Below, piece after piece: positions 15,871 through 25,866 of a stretch of DNA of 64,000 bases (position 1 is its first letter; the number at the start of each line of letters is the position of its first letter). The DNA lies in NCBI GenBank assembly GCA_963771655.1, contig CAVYUG010000006.1, forward strand, positions 310,001-374,000. The letters run 5' to 3'. The notes beneath the pieces were generated by a model, which did not search any database, was not told the origin of the DNA, and saw only the letters and a program-made list of their open reading frames with translations. Source of the DNA: JAWVFM01 sp963771655 (GTDB lineage: Bacteria > Actinomycetota > Thermoleophilia > Solirubrobacterales > 70-9). A program made the translations under genes and the position numbers.

Positions 15871-16880
15871 TGCGCGTCTGGGTCGACTGCACGGCTGCCG
15901 CCCATCCGCTCGTCCTTCGCCCGATCATCGATCGCCTCCGGGCGGCCGGCCACGAGGTCTCGGTGACCGCGCGCGAGTACGGGCAGACCGTCGGGATCCT
16001 CGAGCGCCTGGGCGTTGACCACGAGGTGATCGGTCGCCACGCCGGCGCGGGGGCGGGCGCCAAGGCGGCTGCCGTCGGCAGCCGCTCCCTCGCCCTCGGC
16101 CGCTGGGCGCGGCGGAGGGGCTTCGACCTCGCTTTGGCCCACGGATCGGTCGACATCGCCGTCGTGGCCGCGGTGCTCCGGATCCCGCTCGTGCAGATGC
16201 AGGACTACGAGTTCGCCGGAGTTCAGCGCCAGCTCGCCTTTCGCGCGGCGCGCCGCGTGCTCGTGCCCGACGCCATCTCTCCGGAGGCGATGAGGCGCGC
16301 GGGCGCCGCGCCGCGCAAGCTCTTCCGCTATCCCGGCCTCAAGGAGGACTACTACCTCCACGGCTTCGAGGCGGATCCGGGCGTCATCGACGACCTCGGG
16401 CTGGCGCGCGAGCGCGTGATCGCCGTGGTCCGCCCGCCTCCCGAGAGCTCCGCCTACCACGCCGAGAACCCCGTTTACGAGGGCATGCTCGATCGTCTCG
16501 CGGCGGACGGCGGAGCTCAGGCGGTGGTGATCCCGCGCACCGAGGCGCAGCGCGTCGCGCTGCGCCGGCGGGCGGCGAGGAATCTGATCGTCCCCGAGCG
16601 GGCGATCGACGGCCAGAGCCTCATCGCCCAGGCCGACGTCGTCGTCGGGGCCGGCGGAACGATGAACCGCGAGGCCGTGGCGCTGGGAACCCCCGTGTGG
16701 ACCCTCTTCAGCGGCAGGATGGGGGCCGTCGACGAGGCCCTCATCTCCGCCGGGCGGCTGCGGGTCCTCTCCGACCCCGACGCTCTCGAGCTCAGCAAGC
16801 GAAGCGAGCCGATCGGGGTTCGCGAGCCTCGCGACCCGAAGCTCCTGGTCGACGCCGTCCTGGCTGCGACGGGAAGATGA
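15870..16880 (+). CDS. DUF354 family protein (predicted glycosyltransferase-like)
   Basis: A 336-residue protein of the DUF354 family (COG1817), with a GT-B-like layout of two Rossmann halves. N-terminal half: MRVWVDCTAAAHPLVLRPII, GHEVSVTAREYGQTVGILE, HGSVDIAVVAAVLRIPLVQM and YPGLKEDYYLHGF. C-terminal half: VIAVVRPPPESSAYH, QAVVIPRTEAQR and QADVVVGAGGTMNREAVALGTPVW, which resembles a nucleotide-sugar binding end. The biochemical activity of the family is not established. The ATG overlaps the last mini-ORF stop (TGATG), and the SD is supplied by the repeat. It is followed 5 bases later by a WecA-like gene, pointing to envelope polysaccharide work. Confidence 0.85.
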   Translation: MRVWVDCTAAAHPLVLRPIIDRLRAAGHEVSVTAREYGQTVGILERLGVDHEVIGRHAGAGAGAKAAAVGSRSLALGRWARRRGFDLALAHGSVDIAVVAAVLRIPLVQMQDYEFAGVQRQLAFRAARRVLVPDAISPEAMRRAGAAPRKLFRYPGLKEDYYLHGFEADPGVIDDLGLARERVIAVVRPPPESSAYHAENPVYEGMLDRLAADGGAQAVVIPRTEAQRVALRRRAARNLIVPERAIDGQSLIAQADVVVGAGGTMNREAVALGTPVWTLFSGRMGAVDEALISAGRLRVLSDPDALELSKRSEPIGVREPRDPKLLVDAVLAATGR

Positions 16881-16885
16881 CTTAG

Positions 16886-18169
16886 ATGCTCGTCAACGGC
16901 AACCCGCAGGCGATCTTCGCCCTCTACGCGTTCGTCCTGGCGACCGTGATCAGCTGGGCGCTCGTGCCGGCGACGGAGAGCCTGGCCCAGAGGATCGGCG
17001 CGATCGACCGCCCGAACGAGCGCAGCCTGCACACGATCCCCACCCCCCGGCTCGGCGGGCTCGCGATCCTCGTCGCGGTCGTCGTCTGCGGCCTTCTCTT
17101 CCTACCGCTAGCGCCGATCACGCGCGCCATCCTCGCCGGGGCAGTGGGGATTGCGCTCCTCGGCGTGCTCGACGACGTCTTCGAGCTGAGCGCGCCGATC
17201 AAGCTCCTCGGCCAGATCGTGATCGTGGCGATCCCGGTCTTCAACGGGGTCCGGGTCGGCGCCTTCACCCTCCCGTTCATCGGGGGCGTCAACCCCAACA
17301 CCGTCGACATCGTGAACCTGCCCACGCTCGGGGAGGTCGAGCTGAGCCACCTGCTGACGATTCTCGGCATCGTCGCCGTCATCAACATCATCAACTTCAC
17401 CGACGGCGTGGACGGCCTGGCCGCCGGCGTTTGCGCCATTTCGGGAGTGACGATGGCCATCATCGCCCTGTCGCTGGAACGGACCGGCGCCGGCGTACTG
17501 GCGGCGATCGCCGCGGGCGGCGCGCTCGGGTTCTTGCGCCATGGCTTCCCTCCCGCCCGGAGCTTCATGGGCGACACCGGATCGGGCCTTCTCGGCTATC
17601 TGCTTGGCGCGATCGCGATCGAGGGCGCGCTGAAGACGAACGCGGTCGTGGCCCTCTTCTTCCCGCTGATCGTTCTCGCGGTGCCGATCCTCGACACCGG
17701 CTTCGTCGTTGCGAAGCGCATCAAGTACCGCCAGCCGATCCACAAGGCCGATCGCTGGCACTTTCACCACCGAATGACCAACATCGGCTTCTCCCAGCGC
17801 CGGACGCTCGCCTACCTCTACGGTTGGGTGCTGATCCTGGCGGCGCTGGCGCTGGCGCTGCGTTTCGTGCCCTACTCGGACAACCACGGGCATTTCGACG
17901 CCCTCTGGACCATCGTGATCGGGCTCTTCGCACTTGCGGCCGTGGCCGCGAGCGTCTACCTGGTCGTGGTGCTCGAGATCCTGAAGCTGCGCAGCGAGCG
18001 GGCGCGTGAGCTCTTCCGGATGACGAAGCCCTTGCCACCCGAGGCCGTCGACGAGGGTGTCGCGCGAGAGCTCGAGACCGGAACCTTCGCCGTCGTCGAC
18101 CCGTCGAGCGGCGAGCTCGAGGCCTTCGACCCGGAGACTGGCGAGTTCGAGGCGGTGCGCGAGCCCTAA
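16886..18169 (+). CDS. WecA/TagO-like undecaprenyl-phosphate sugar-1-phosphate transferase
   Basis: A 427-residue polytopic membrane enzyme (glycosyltransferase family 4, MraY/WecA superfamily) that would load a sugar 1-phosphate from a UDP-sugar onto undecaprenyl phosphate. Signatures: ERSLHTIPTPRLGGLAI, the DD motif in GVLDDVFEL, INFTDGVDGLAAG, FMGDTGSGLLGY and the C-terminal HxHH-type DRWHFHHR. About eleven membrane segments precede a cytoplasmic acidic tail of about 55 residues. It lies behind the DUF354 gene and ahead of the ATP synthase operon. Confidence 0.93.
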   Translation: MLVNGNPQAIFALYAFVLATVISWALVPATESLAQRIGAIDRPNERSLHTIPTPRLGGLAILVAVVVCGLLFLPLAPITRAILAGAVGIALLGVLDDVFELSAPIKLLGQIVIVAIPVFNGVRVGAFTLPFIGGVNPNTVDIVNLPTLGEVELSHLLTILGIVAVINIINFTDGVDGLAAGVCAISGVTMAIIALSLERTGAGVLAAIAAGGALGFLRHGFPPARSFMGDTGSGLLGYLLGAIAIEGALKTNAVVALFFPLIVLAVPILDTGFVVAKRIKYRQPIHKADRWHFHHRMTNIGFSQRRTLAYLYGWVLILAALALALRFVPYSDNHGHFDALWTIVIGLFALAAVAASVYLVVVLEILKLRSERARELFRMTKPLPPEAVDEGVARELETGTFAVVDPSSGELEAFDPETGEFEAVREP

Positions 18170-18185
18170 AGCGGCCTGCGTCGGA

Positions 18186-18191
18186 TATATT
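18186..18191 (+). promoter_or_regulatory. Candidate -10 box ahead of the ATP synthase operon
   Basis: TATATT is the only AT-rich hexamer in the spacer between the WecA-like gene and the first atp gene. No convincing -35 element is seen at the right distance, so this is a weak call. Confidence 0.3.
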
Positions 18192-18216
18192 CGCCGCCCC
18201 GCTCGCCAGTCATGTT

Positions 18217-18270
18217 GGTGAGGGCTTTGCCCGAAAGCAGCATGTAAGGCGCCGTAGGCGCCGCAAGTGG
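18217..18270 (+). repeat. Single diverged copy of the hairpin element, ahead of the atp operon
   Basis: The order is hairpin GGGC-TTT-GCCC, GAAA, GCAGCATGTAA, hairpin GGCGCC-GTA-GGCGCC, then GCAAGTGG. It has the same arrangement and spacing as the 62-bp tandem units and the 23928-23984 copy, in the same orientation relative to the downstream gene. The reading frame of the tandem units is not kept: here GTGAGG runs only nine codons to TAA. Confidence 0.8.
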
Positions 18271-18320
18271 TTTGCGTCGAGCGGGTGTCCGTCCTATGGG
18301 CCCGGAGTTCGACACCCCCG

Positions 18321-18518
18321 GTGACCGAGAGCCCGCCAGGGAGAGCCGATGCCGCCGTCGCCGGAGCGCTGATGATCGCGTCGATCGTCGGGTTCGCGGC
18401 AGCCGGGTACGGGATCGGCTCGCTGCTGGGAGCTGCGGTGCCGCTCGGCCTGGCTGGGCTGTTCGCGGGCCTCGTCGTGGGGTTTGCCGTTGTCCACGCT
18501 CGCTTTAGAGGGGTCTAG
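18321..18518 (+). CDS. AtpZ/AtpI-like small membrane protein
   Basis: A protein of about 65 residues with two hydrophobic segments (AGALMIASIVGFAAAGYGIG; PLGLAGLFAGLVVGFAVVHA), the pattern of the small F0F1 ATPase-associated AtpZ/ATPase_gene1 family found first in many atp operons. GTG at 18321 gives the expected short polar lead; GTG at 18282 is an alternative. The next gene overlaps its end. Assignment rests on length, hydropathy and position. Confidence 0.6.
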   Translation: MTESPPGRADAAVAGALMIASIVGFAAAGYGIGSLLGAAVPLGLAGLFAGLVVGFAVVHARFRGV

Positions 18519-18936
18519 GCCACCGAGCAGCCGCAGCGACTCCCCGTCGCGCGGCCTGTTGGCCCTGCGCTACGCCGACCTCGTCGTCCTCGCCCTCGCG
18601 CTGCCGCTGTTCCTGCTGACGGGCGCCTCGATGCTGGGCTACGCCGCGGCCGCGGCGGCCTGGCTCGTCCAGCGGGGCGTCCAGCTCCTTGCCGAGCGCG
18701 GTGCCACGCGCGCCATGGCTGAGGGCGTCCGCCGCAACGCGCTCGGGATGATCGCCGGCGCGACGCTCGTGCGGCTGTGGATCGTGACGCTGGCGATCCT
18801 TCTCGTCGGCACGATCGGCAATCGCGACGCCGGGCTAGCGGCGGCGCTTCTTTCCCTCGCCCTCGTCACCGTTTCGCTGGCGACGCGGGCGATCATTCAC
18901 CTCTTCGTCGAGCCGGAGAAGACTCGTGAGCACTAA
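18484..18936 (+). CDS. AtpI-like membrane protein of the ATP synthase operon
   Basis: A protein of up to 150 residues with about four hydrophobic helices (LVVLALALPLFLLTGASMLG; MLGYAAAAAAWLVQ; GMIAGATLVRLWIVTLAILL; AGLAAALLSLALVTVSLATR). Position and topology match the poorly conserved AtpI-type assembly protein that precedes subunit a. The start is unsure: TTG 18484, TTG 18490 or a later TTG are all possible, and 18484 and 18490 both lie inside the previous gene. AtpB begins 11 bases before its stop. Confidence 0.6.
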   Translation: MPLSTLALEGSRPPSSRSDSPSRGLLALRYADLVVLALALPLFLLTGASMLGYAAAAAAWLVQRGVQLLAERGATRAMAEGVRRNALGMIAGATLVRLWIVTLAILLVGTIGNRDAGLAAALLSLALVTVSLATRAIIHLFVEPEKTREH

Positions 18937-19834
18937 GCGCAAGCTCCTGCTGATCGGCGGCATCTACTTCGCCGTTGTGATCCTGCTGCTGGTCATCTTC
19001 GGCAGCGCCGGGAAGAACGAGGAGTTCAAGCCGCAGAACGAGTTCAAGCTCGAGTCGTGGGTGCCGATCAACATCGCCGGCATCGACCTGAGCATCAACC
19101 GCGCGGTCCTTTACCTCGTCCTCGCGGCCGGCCTCACGATCTTCACGCTCACCTGGATCGCCCGCCGCATGGAGCAGAAGCCGAACCGGATCCAGACCGC
19201 GATGGAGCTCGCATACGACCTCACGCGCAACACGATCACCGGCGACAACCTGGAGCCGGGCATGGTCGCGCGCTGGTTCCCGTTCGTCGCCACGCTGTTC
19301 TTCTTCATCTGGTTCTCGAACATGCTCGGCTACATACCGCTGCCGACCAACAGCGCCGAGACGATCGACATCTTTGGCCTCGACATACCGAGCTTCGCCA
19401 TCTACGCCGCGACGGCGAACATCTCGATCCCGCTGGTCCTCACTCTCGTGGTGTGGATCAGCTACAACGTGCAGGGCATCCGCGCGCAGGGCGTGATCCC
19501 GTACTTCCGAAGCTGGCTGCCGCCGGGCCTCGAGGACATGAACGTCTTCGGCAAGGCGGCGATCTTCATGATCGAGGTGATCTCGCACTTCGTTCGCCTC
19601 ATCTCGCTCTCGGTGCGGCTCTTCGCGAACATCCTCGCCGGCCACCTTCTGATTCTCTTCATGGCCGGCGGCCTCGCCGTGCTGCTCGGCGTGGCCGCCC
19701 TCGGCGCCATCACCTTCCCGATGGCGTTCGCGTTCTTCATCTTCGAGGTCGTGCTTATCGCGACCCTTCAGGCGTTCATCTTCTCGATCCTGGCCGCGAT
19801 CTATCTGGGCGCGGCCACCTCAGCGAGCCACTAA
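18926..19834 (+). CDS. atpB: F1Fo ATP synthase subunit a
   Basis: A 302-residue membrane subunit that forms the proton half-channels against the c-ring. After an N-terminal helix and an external segment come the core helices, including PFVATLFFFIWFSNMLGYIP and the signature LSVRLFANILAGHLL, whose Arg (about residue 231) is the essential stator arginine. The C-terminal helix (VVLIATLQAFIFSILAAIYL) is intact. GTG 18926 overlaps the AtpI-like gene; subunit c follows 12 bases later. Confidence 0.96.
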   Translation: MSTKRKLLLIGGIYFAVVILLLVIFGSAGKNEEFKPQNEFKLESWVPINIAGIDLSINRAVLYLVLAAGLTIFTLTWIARRMEQKPNRIQTAMELAYDLTRNTITGDNLEPGMVARWFPFVATLFFFIWFSNMLGYIPLPTNSAETIDIFGLDIPSFAIYAATANISIPLVLTLVVWISYNVQGIRAQGVIPYFRSWLPPGLEDMNVFGKAAIFMIEVISHFVRLISLSVRLFANILAGHLLILFMAGGLAVLLGVAALGAITFPMAFAFFIFEVVLIATLQAFIFSILAAIYLGAATSASH

Positions 19835-19846
19835 CAAGGAGTAGGA

Positions 19847-20125
19847 ATGGTTGATCCACTAACCCTGGCAGCGGGCGTCACGGACACGGGCGTCGCAAAC
19901 GCCGGTAAGGCGATCGCGCTCGGCGTCGGCGCCGGGCTCGGGTCCATCGGCGCGGGAATTGGCATCGGGTTCATCTTCGGCAAGGAGATCGAGTCGGTCG
20001 CCCGGCAGCCCGAGATGAAGGGCGAGCTCCAGGCGATTCGCTGGCTGGGCTTCGCGCTGACCGAGGCCGTCGCCTTCTACACGTTCATCTTCGGGCTCAT
20101 CGCCTACTTCCTGACACCGAGTTGA
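19847..20125 (+). CDS. atpE: F1Fo ATP synthase subunit c
   Basis: A 92-residue proteolipid hairpin. Helix 1 is glycine-rich (GVGAGLGSIGAGIGIGFIFG), the polar loop is ARQPEMKG (Arg-Gln-Pro at 53-55), and helix 2 carries the proton-binding Glu73 in GFALTEAVAFYTF. No Na+-site pattern is obvious, so a proton-driven ring is expected. AAGGAG lies 5 bases before the ATG. Subunit b starts inside its stop codon (TTGA). Confidence 0.96.
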   Translation: MVDPLTLAAGVTDTGVANAGKAIALGVGAGLGSIGAGIGIGFIFGKEIESVARQPEMKGELQAIRWLGFALTEAVAFYTFIFGLIAYFLTPS

Positions 20126-20700
20126 TCGGACCGGTCGACATCGCCGGCGTGGTGCCGCTGGCCGAGTCGAGCGGCAGCTTCCTCGTCTCGCCCGCCCTCG
20201 GTCTGATGATCTGGACGCTGATCGTCTTCGGCGTCACGATGTTCGTGCTCGGCCGCGCGGCGCTGCCGCGGATCCAGGCCGAGCTCGACAAGCGCGCCAG
20301 CGCGATCCGCGAGAACATCGAGGCGGCCGAGCGGCAGCGCAAGGAGGCCGACGAGATGCTCGCCGACTACCGGAAGCGGCTCACGGAGGCGCGCAACCAG
20401 GCCGACGAGATCGTCGCCCGCTCCCGCAAGGCGTCCGAGGCGGCCCTCGCTGAAGCGGCCGCGGCGGGCAAGGAGAAGCGCGAGGAGCTGGTGGCGGCGG
20501 CGCGGCGGGACATCGAGCTCGAGACCAAGCGCTCGCTGGACAAGATCCGCCAAGAGGTCGCCGACCTGACGGTGCTCGCCACCGAGAAGGTGACGAAGAA
20601 GGCGCTCGACGAGGACGACCAGCGGCGCCTGATCGAGGAAGCGCTCTCGGAGGTCGATTTCTCCGCGCTGGCCGGTGCGGAAGCGGAGGAGGGCTCCTAG
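20122..20700 (+). CDS. atpF: F1Fo ATP synthase subunit b
   Basis: A 192-residue peripheral-stalk subunit: one N-terminal membrane helix (LVSPALGLMIWTLIVFGVTM) followed by a long charged coiled coil of about 120 residues (RIQAELDKRASAIRENIEAA and on) typical of AtpF. The TTG at 20122 overlaps the atpE stop by 4 bases; a lead of about 22 residues precedes the helix. The stop is separated from the atpH start by a single base. Confidence 0.93.
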   Translation: MIGPVDIAGVVPLAESSGSFLVSPALGLMIWTLIVFGVTMFVLGRAALPRIQAELDKRASAIRENIEAAERQRKEADEMLADYRKRLTEARNQADEIVARSRKASEAALAEAAAAGKEKREELVAAARRDIELETKRSLDKIRQEVADLTVLATEKVTKKALDEDDQRRLIEEALSEVDFSALAGAEAEEGS

Positions 20701-20701
20701 G

Positions 20702-21238
20702 TTGCTCGAGGAGATCAGCCGCGTATACGCCGACGCCCTCTTCGAGGTTGCCGAGGAGAAGGGGAAGCTCGACGAGGTCCACGAGCAGCTCGACCAGGTG
20801 GTCGACGCCCTCAACCAGCACCGCGATCTGCAGGTGTTCTTCTTCAGCCCCTACTTCACGTCGATGGAGAAGCGCGACGGCATCTCGAAGGCGTTCCTGG
20901 GCGCCGAGCCCGAGCTCGTGAACTTCCTCGAGCTGCTCGCCGAGAAGCACCGCATGCCCGCGATCTTCACGGTCCGCGGGATCTTCGACGAGCTGTGGGC
21001 CAAGGCCCGGAGGCGGTTGGAGGTGACGGTGACGAGCGCCGTCGAGCTCGACCAGAAGCTGCTCGACCAGATCCGCGCCGAGATAGAGAAGCGCACTGGC
21101 CGCGAGATCGACCTCGACACCGTCGTCGATGAGGATGTGCTCGGCGGGCTCGTGCTCCGCGTCGGCAACATGGTCTTCGACGCCAGCGTGCGGAGCAAGC
21201 TCGAGCGCGTGCGGCGCGAGGTCGCACAGGCGGCCTAG
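20702..21238 (+). CDS. atpH: F1Fo ATP synthase subunit delta
   Basis: A 178-residue OSCP/delta subunit that caps F1 and joins it to the b-stalk. N-terminal helical domain: SRVYADALFEVAEEKGKLDE; C-terminal signature: KRTGREIDLDTVVDEDVLGG then LVLRVGNMVFDASVRSKLER. The frame is open from 20675, but the family N-terminus begins at the TTG at 20702, one base after the atpF stop; the earlier frame reads RKRRRAP, which is out-of-frame atpF. Fifty bases separate it from atpA. Confidence 0.93.
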   Translation: MLEEISRVYADALFEVAEEKGKLDEVHEQLDQVVDALNQHRDLQVFFFSPYFTSMEKRDGISKAFLGAEPELVNFLELLAEKHRMPAIFTVRGIFDELWAKARRRLEVTVTSAVELDQKLLDQIRAEIEKRTGREIDLDTVVDEDVLGGLVLRVGNMVFDASVRSKLERVRREVAQAA

Positions 21239-21288
21239 GTAGCGTTCTTGACCAATTGCGAATGAGGAAGACGAGGGAGCCCAGCTAG

Positions 21289-23003
<1,715 letters not shown>

Positions 23004-23007
<4 letters not shown>

Positions 23008-23924
23008 CCACCCAGAAGGAAGTCAAGAACCGGATCTCGTCCGTCAAGAACATCCACAAGATCACGCGGGCGATGGAGATGGTGGCCGCCGCGCGCCTGC
23101 GGCGAGCCGAGCAGCGCATCGAGCATCTGCGGCCCTACGCGCAGGCGATCCGGGAGCTCACGCGCCAGGTGGCGGATGCCGCGCCTCAGCACGTCGAGGG
23201 GGTGCCGCTGCTGGAGCGCCGGGAGAACGTGAGCGACGTCGGCGTCGTCCTCGTCACCGGCGACCGCGGTCTTGCCGGCTCGTTCAACACGCAGATCATC
23301 CGCGAGGGGCTCAGGCTGAAGCGGGAGCTCTCCGGCGACGGGGCGACGATCCACTACTCGGTGGTGGGGCGCCGTGGCAGCTCGACGATGCGCTTCCGCG
23401 GCGAGGAGCTCGTTAACACGTACGTCGGCTTCACCGACCGCCCGGCCTTCACGGACGCGCGGAAGATCTCGCGCGAGCTCATCACCGCCTTCAACGACGG
23501 CAAGGTAGACCACGTCGACATCGTCTACAACCGCTTCGTCTCGCCCCTCACGCAGTACGTGCGACGCCAGCGCCTGCTGCCGCTCGACGAGGCGGAGGTG
23601 TTCGGCGAGGGCGTTTCGGACGTGCACGAGCCCGAGGACACCGAGCTCGCCGAGGCGCACCGCAAGGCGCTGTGGGTCTACGAGCCGGAGGCGGAGCAGA
23701 TCCTCGAGGAGCTCTTCGAGGAGTACGTGGACATCTCCGTCTACCGCGCGCTCCTGGAGTCGGCAGCCTCCGAGCACGGCGCCCGGATGACGGCCATGCG
23801 GAACGCCGCGGAGAACGCGAACGACATGATCGGCCGGCTGACGCTCGAGATGAACCGCGTCCGCCAGGCGGAGATCACCCAGGAAATCTTGGAAGTCGTT
23901 GCGGGCGCGGAAGCGCTCGGGTGA
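23004..23924 (+). CDS. atpG: F1Fo ATP synthase subunit gamma, apparently starting at ATA
   Basis: A 306-residue rotor subunit. Homology starts at once: (M)ATQKEVKNRISSVKNIHKIT then RAMEMVAAARLRRAEQRIE, the strictly conserved N-terminal helix inside the alpha3beta3 ring; the C-terminal helix ends RLTLEMNRVRQAEITQEILE. The first canonical start in frame is ATG 23073, which would delete the first 23 residues of this essential helix. The only position that gives a full-length N-terminus is ATA 23004, which overlaps the atpA stop as ATAG and has GAGGGGG about 7 bases upstream. A short ATA initiation by termination-reinitiation is inferred; a sequence error is the alternative. Confidence 0.85.
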
Positions 23925-23927
23925 GAG

Positions 23928-23984
23928 GGTGAGGGGCTTGCCCCGAAAGCAGCGTGTAAGGGCGCCGAAGGCGGCCGCAAGGGA
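23928..23984 (+). repeat. Single diverged copy of the hairpin element, between atpG and atpD
   Basis: Hairpin GGGGC-TT-GCCCC, GAAA, GCAGCGTGTAA, a second imperfect GC hairpin around CGCC-GAA-GGCG, then GCAAGGGA. It starts 3 bases after the atpG stop and ends 10 bases before the atpD ATG, so it sits inside the operon. A frame from GTG 23929 runs 21 codons to a TAG that touches the atpD ATG. Confidence 0.8.
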
Positions 23985-23994
23985 TTGGAGATAG

Positions 23995-25410
23995 ATGGCT
24001 GAGGGCAACGGAAACGTCGGAACGGTCGAGCAGGTCACGGGCGTCGTCGTCGACGCCTTCTTCGAAGACAAGCTGCCCGAGATCTACCACGCGCTCGAGA
24101 TCTCGATGCCCGCGGTCGGGGACCGCCCGGAGTCGACCCTCGTCTGCGAGGTCCAGCAGCATCTGGGCGACGACCGAGTCCGCGCGGTGGCCATGGACGC
24201 GACCGACGGTCTCCAGCGCGGGCACGAGGTGGTCGACACCGGCGGCCCGATCACCGTGCCCGTTGGCGAGGAGACGCTCGGCCGGATCTTCAACCTTCTC
24301 GGCGAGGCGATCGACGAGGGGGATCCCGTCGAGGGCAAGGAGCGCTGGCCGATCCACCGGCCGGCGCCGGACGCCGAGGACCTGACGCCGACGCAGGAGA
24401 TGCTGGCAACCGGGATCAAGGTCGTCGACCTGCTCGCCCCCTACGCAAAGGGCGGCAAGGTCGGCCTCTTCGGCGGTGCCGGCGTTGGCAAGACGGTGCT
24501 GATCCAGGAGCTGATCCGCAACATCGCCGAGGAACACGAGGGCCTCTCGGCGTTCTGCGGCGTAGGCGAGCGCTCGCGCGAGGGCAACGACCTCTGGCTC
24601 GAGATGAAGGAATCCGGCGTGATCGAGAAGACCATGCTCGTCTTCGGCCAGATGAACGAGCCTCCGGGCGCGCGGCTGCGCGTCGCCCTGTCCGGCCTCA
24701 CGATGGCGGAGTACTTCCGCGAGGAAGGCGGCCAGGACGTGCTGCTCTTCATCGACAACATCTTCCGATTCGTGCAGGCGGGCTCCGAGGTCTCGGCGCT
24801 CCTCGGCCGCATGCCCTCGGCCGTCGGCTACCAGCCGACGCTCGAGACCGAGATGGGCGGGCTGCAGGAGCGGATCGCGTCGACGTCGCGCGGGTCGGTG
24901 ACCTCGGTGCAGGCGATCTACGTGCCGGCTGACGACCTCACTGACCCGGCGCCGGCGTCGGTGTTCGCGCACCTGAACGCGACGACCACGCTCTCGCGGC
25001 AAATCTCGGAGAAGGGGATTTACCCGGCGGTGGACCCCCTCGACTCCACCTCGACGATCCTCAAGCCCGAGATCCTCGGCGACGACCACTACAACACGGC
25101 GACCGAGGTGCAGGAGGTGCTCCAGCGCTACAAGGAGCTGCAGGACATCATCGCCATCCTGGGGATCGATGAGCTCTCCGACGAGGACCGGGTCGTCGTC
25201 GCGCGGGCCCGGAAGATCGAGCGGTTCCTCTCGCAGCCGTTCTTCGTCGCGGAGGCCTTCACCGGCCGTGAGGGCGTGTACGTCCCCGTTGAGGAGACGG
25301 TCCGGGGCTTCCGCGAGATCCTCGACGGCAAGCACGACGAGCTGCCGGAGAGCGCGTTCTACATGAAGGGCACGATCGACCAGGTGGTCGAGGACGCCCG
25401 CAAGGGCTAG
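23995..25410 (+). CDS. atpD: F1Fo ATP synthase subunit beta
   Basis: A 471-residue catalytic subunit. P-loop GGAGVGKTVL near 160-167, the catalytic Glu in GVGERSREGNDLWLEM, Walker B VLLFIDNIFRFVQAG, and the family signature PAVDPLDSTSTIL. The DELSEED loop reads IDELSDEDRVVV. Length is normal and there is no extension like that of alpha. GGAG lies 8 bases before the ATG, inside or just after the repeat element. Confidence 0.97.
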   Translation: MAEGNGNVGTVEQVTGVVVDAFFEDKLPEIYHALEISMPAVGDRPESTLVCEVQQHLGDDRVRAVAMDATDGLQRGHEVVDTGGPITVPVGEETLGRIFNLLGEAIDEGDPVEGKERWPIHRPAPDAEDLTPTQEMLATGIKVVDLLAPYAKGGKVGLFGGAGVGKTVLIQELIRNIAEEHEGLSAFCGVGERSREGNDLWLEMKESGVIEKTMLVFGQMNEPPGARLRVALSGLTMAEYFREEGGQDVLLFIDNIFRFVQAGSEVSALLGRMPSAVGYQPTLETEMGGLQERIASTSRGSVTSVQAIYVPADDLTDPAPASVFAHLNATTTLSRQISEKGIYPAVDPLDSTSTILKPEILGDDHYNTATEVQEVLQRYKELQDIIAILGIDELSDEDRVVVARARKIERFLSQPFFVAEAFTGREGVYVPVEETVRGFREILDGKHDELPESAFYMKGTIDQVVEDARKG

Positions 25411-25419
25411 GGGGCCGAC

Positions 25420-25833
25420 GTGGCGCATCCGCCGTTCCACGCCCAGGTCCTGACCCCGGAGGGGGAGGTCTACGACGGCGAGGTCGAGCAGGTCTCGACT
25501 CGGACCGGCGTCGGCGAGGTGGGAATCCTGGCCCGCCATGCGCCGATGCTCGCCCGCCTCGTCCCGGCCGAGCTTCGCCTGCACGTCTCCGAGAGCGAGA
25601 CGATCCGCTACGCCCAGGGCCACGGCTGGCTCCAGGTCTTCGCGAACGAGGCGCGGGTGCTGATCTCGGAGGCCCTCGAGATCGACTCGCTCGACGTGAG
25701 CGATCTGGGCGAGCGCCTCTCCGAGGCAGAGCAGCGGCTGAAGGAGGCCGACCAGGACTCCGAGGCCTGGCAGCAGGCCGAGCAGGACGTGGCCCGCGCG
25801 AAGGCGTTCATCGCCATCGCCGAGAACCGCTAG
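25420..25833 (+). CDS. atpC: F1Fo ATP synthase subunit epsilon
   Basis: A 137-residue subunit. N-terminal beta sandwich: FHAQVLTPEGEVYDGEVEQV, GEVGILARHAPMLARL, YAQGHGWLQVFANEARVLIS; C-terminal two-helix domain with the repeated heptads ERLSEAEQRLKEADQDSEAW. GTG at 25420 follows the atpD stop by 9 bases. It is the last atp gene; the next gene begins 33 bases later on the same strand. Confidence 0.94.
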   Translation: MAHPPFHAQVLTPEGEVYDGEVEQVSTRTGVGEVGILARHAPMLARLVPAELRLHVSESETIRYAQGHGWLQVFANEARVLISEALEIDSLDVSDLGERLSEAEQRLKEADQDSEAWQQAEQDVARAKAFIAIAENR

Positions 25834-25866
25834 CGCGGGAACACTGCCGCAATACGCTTTCGGCGG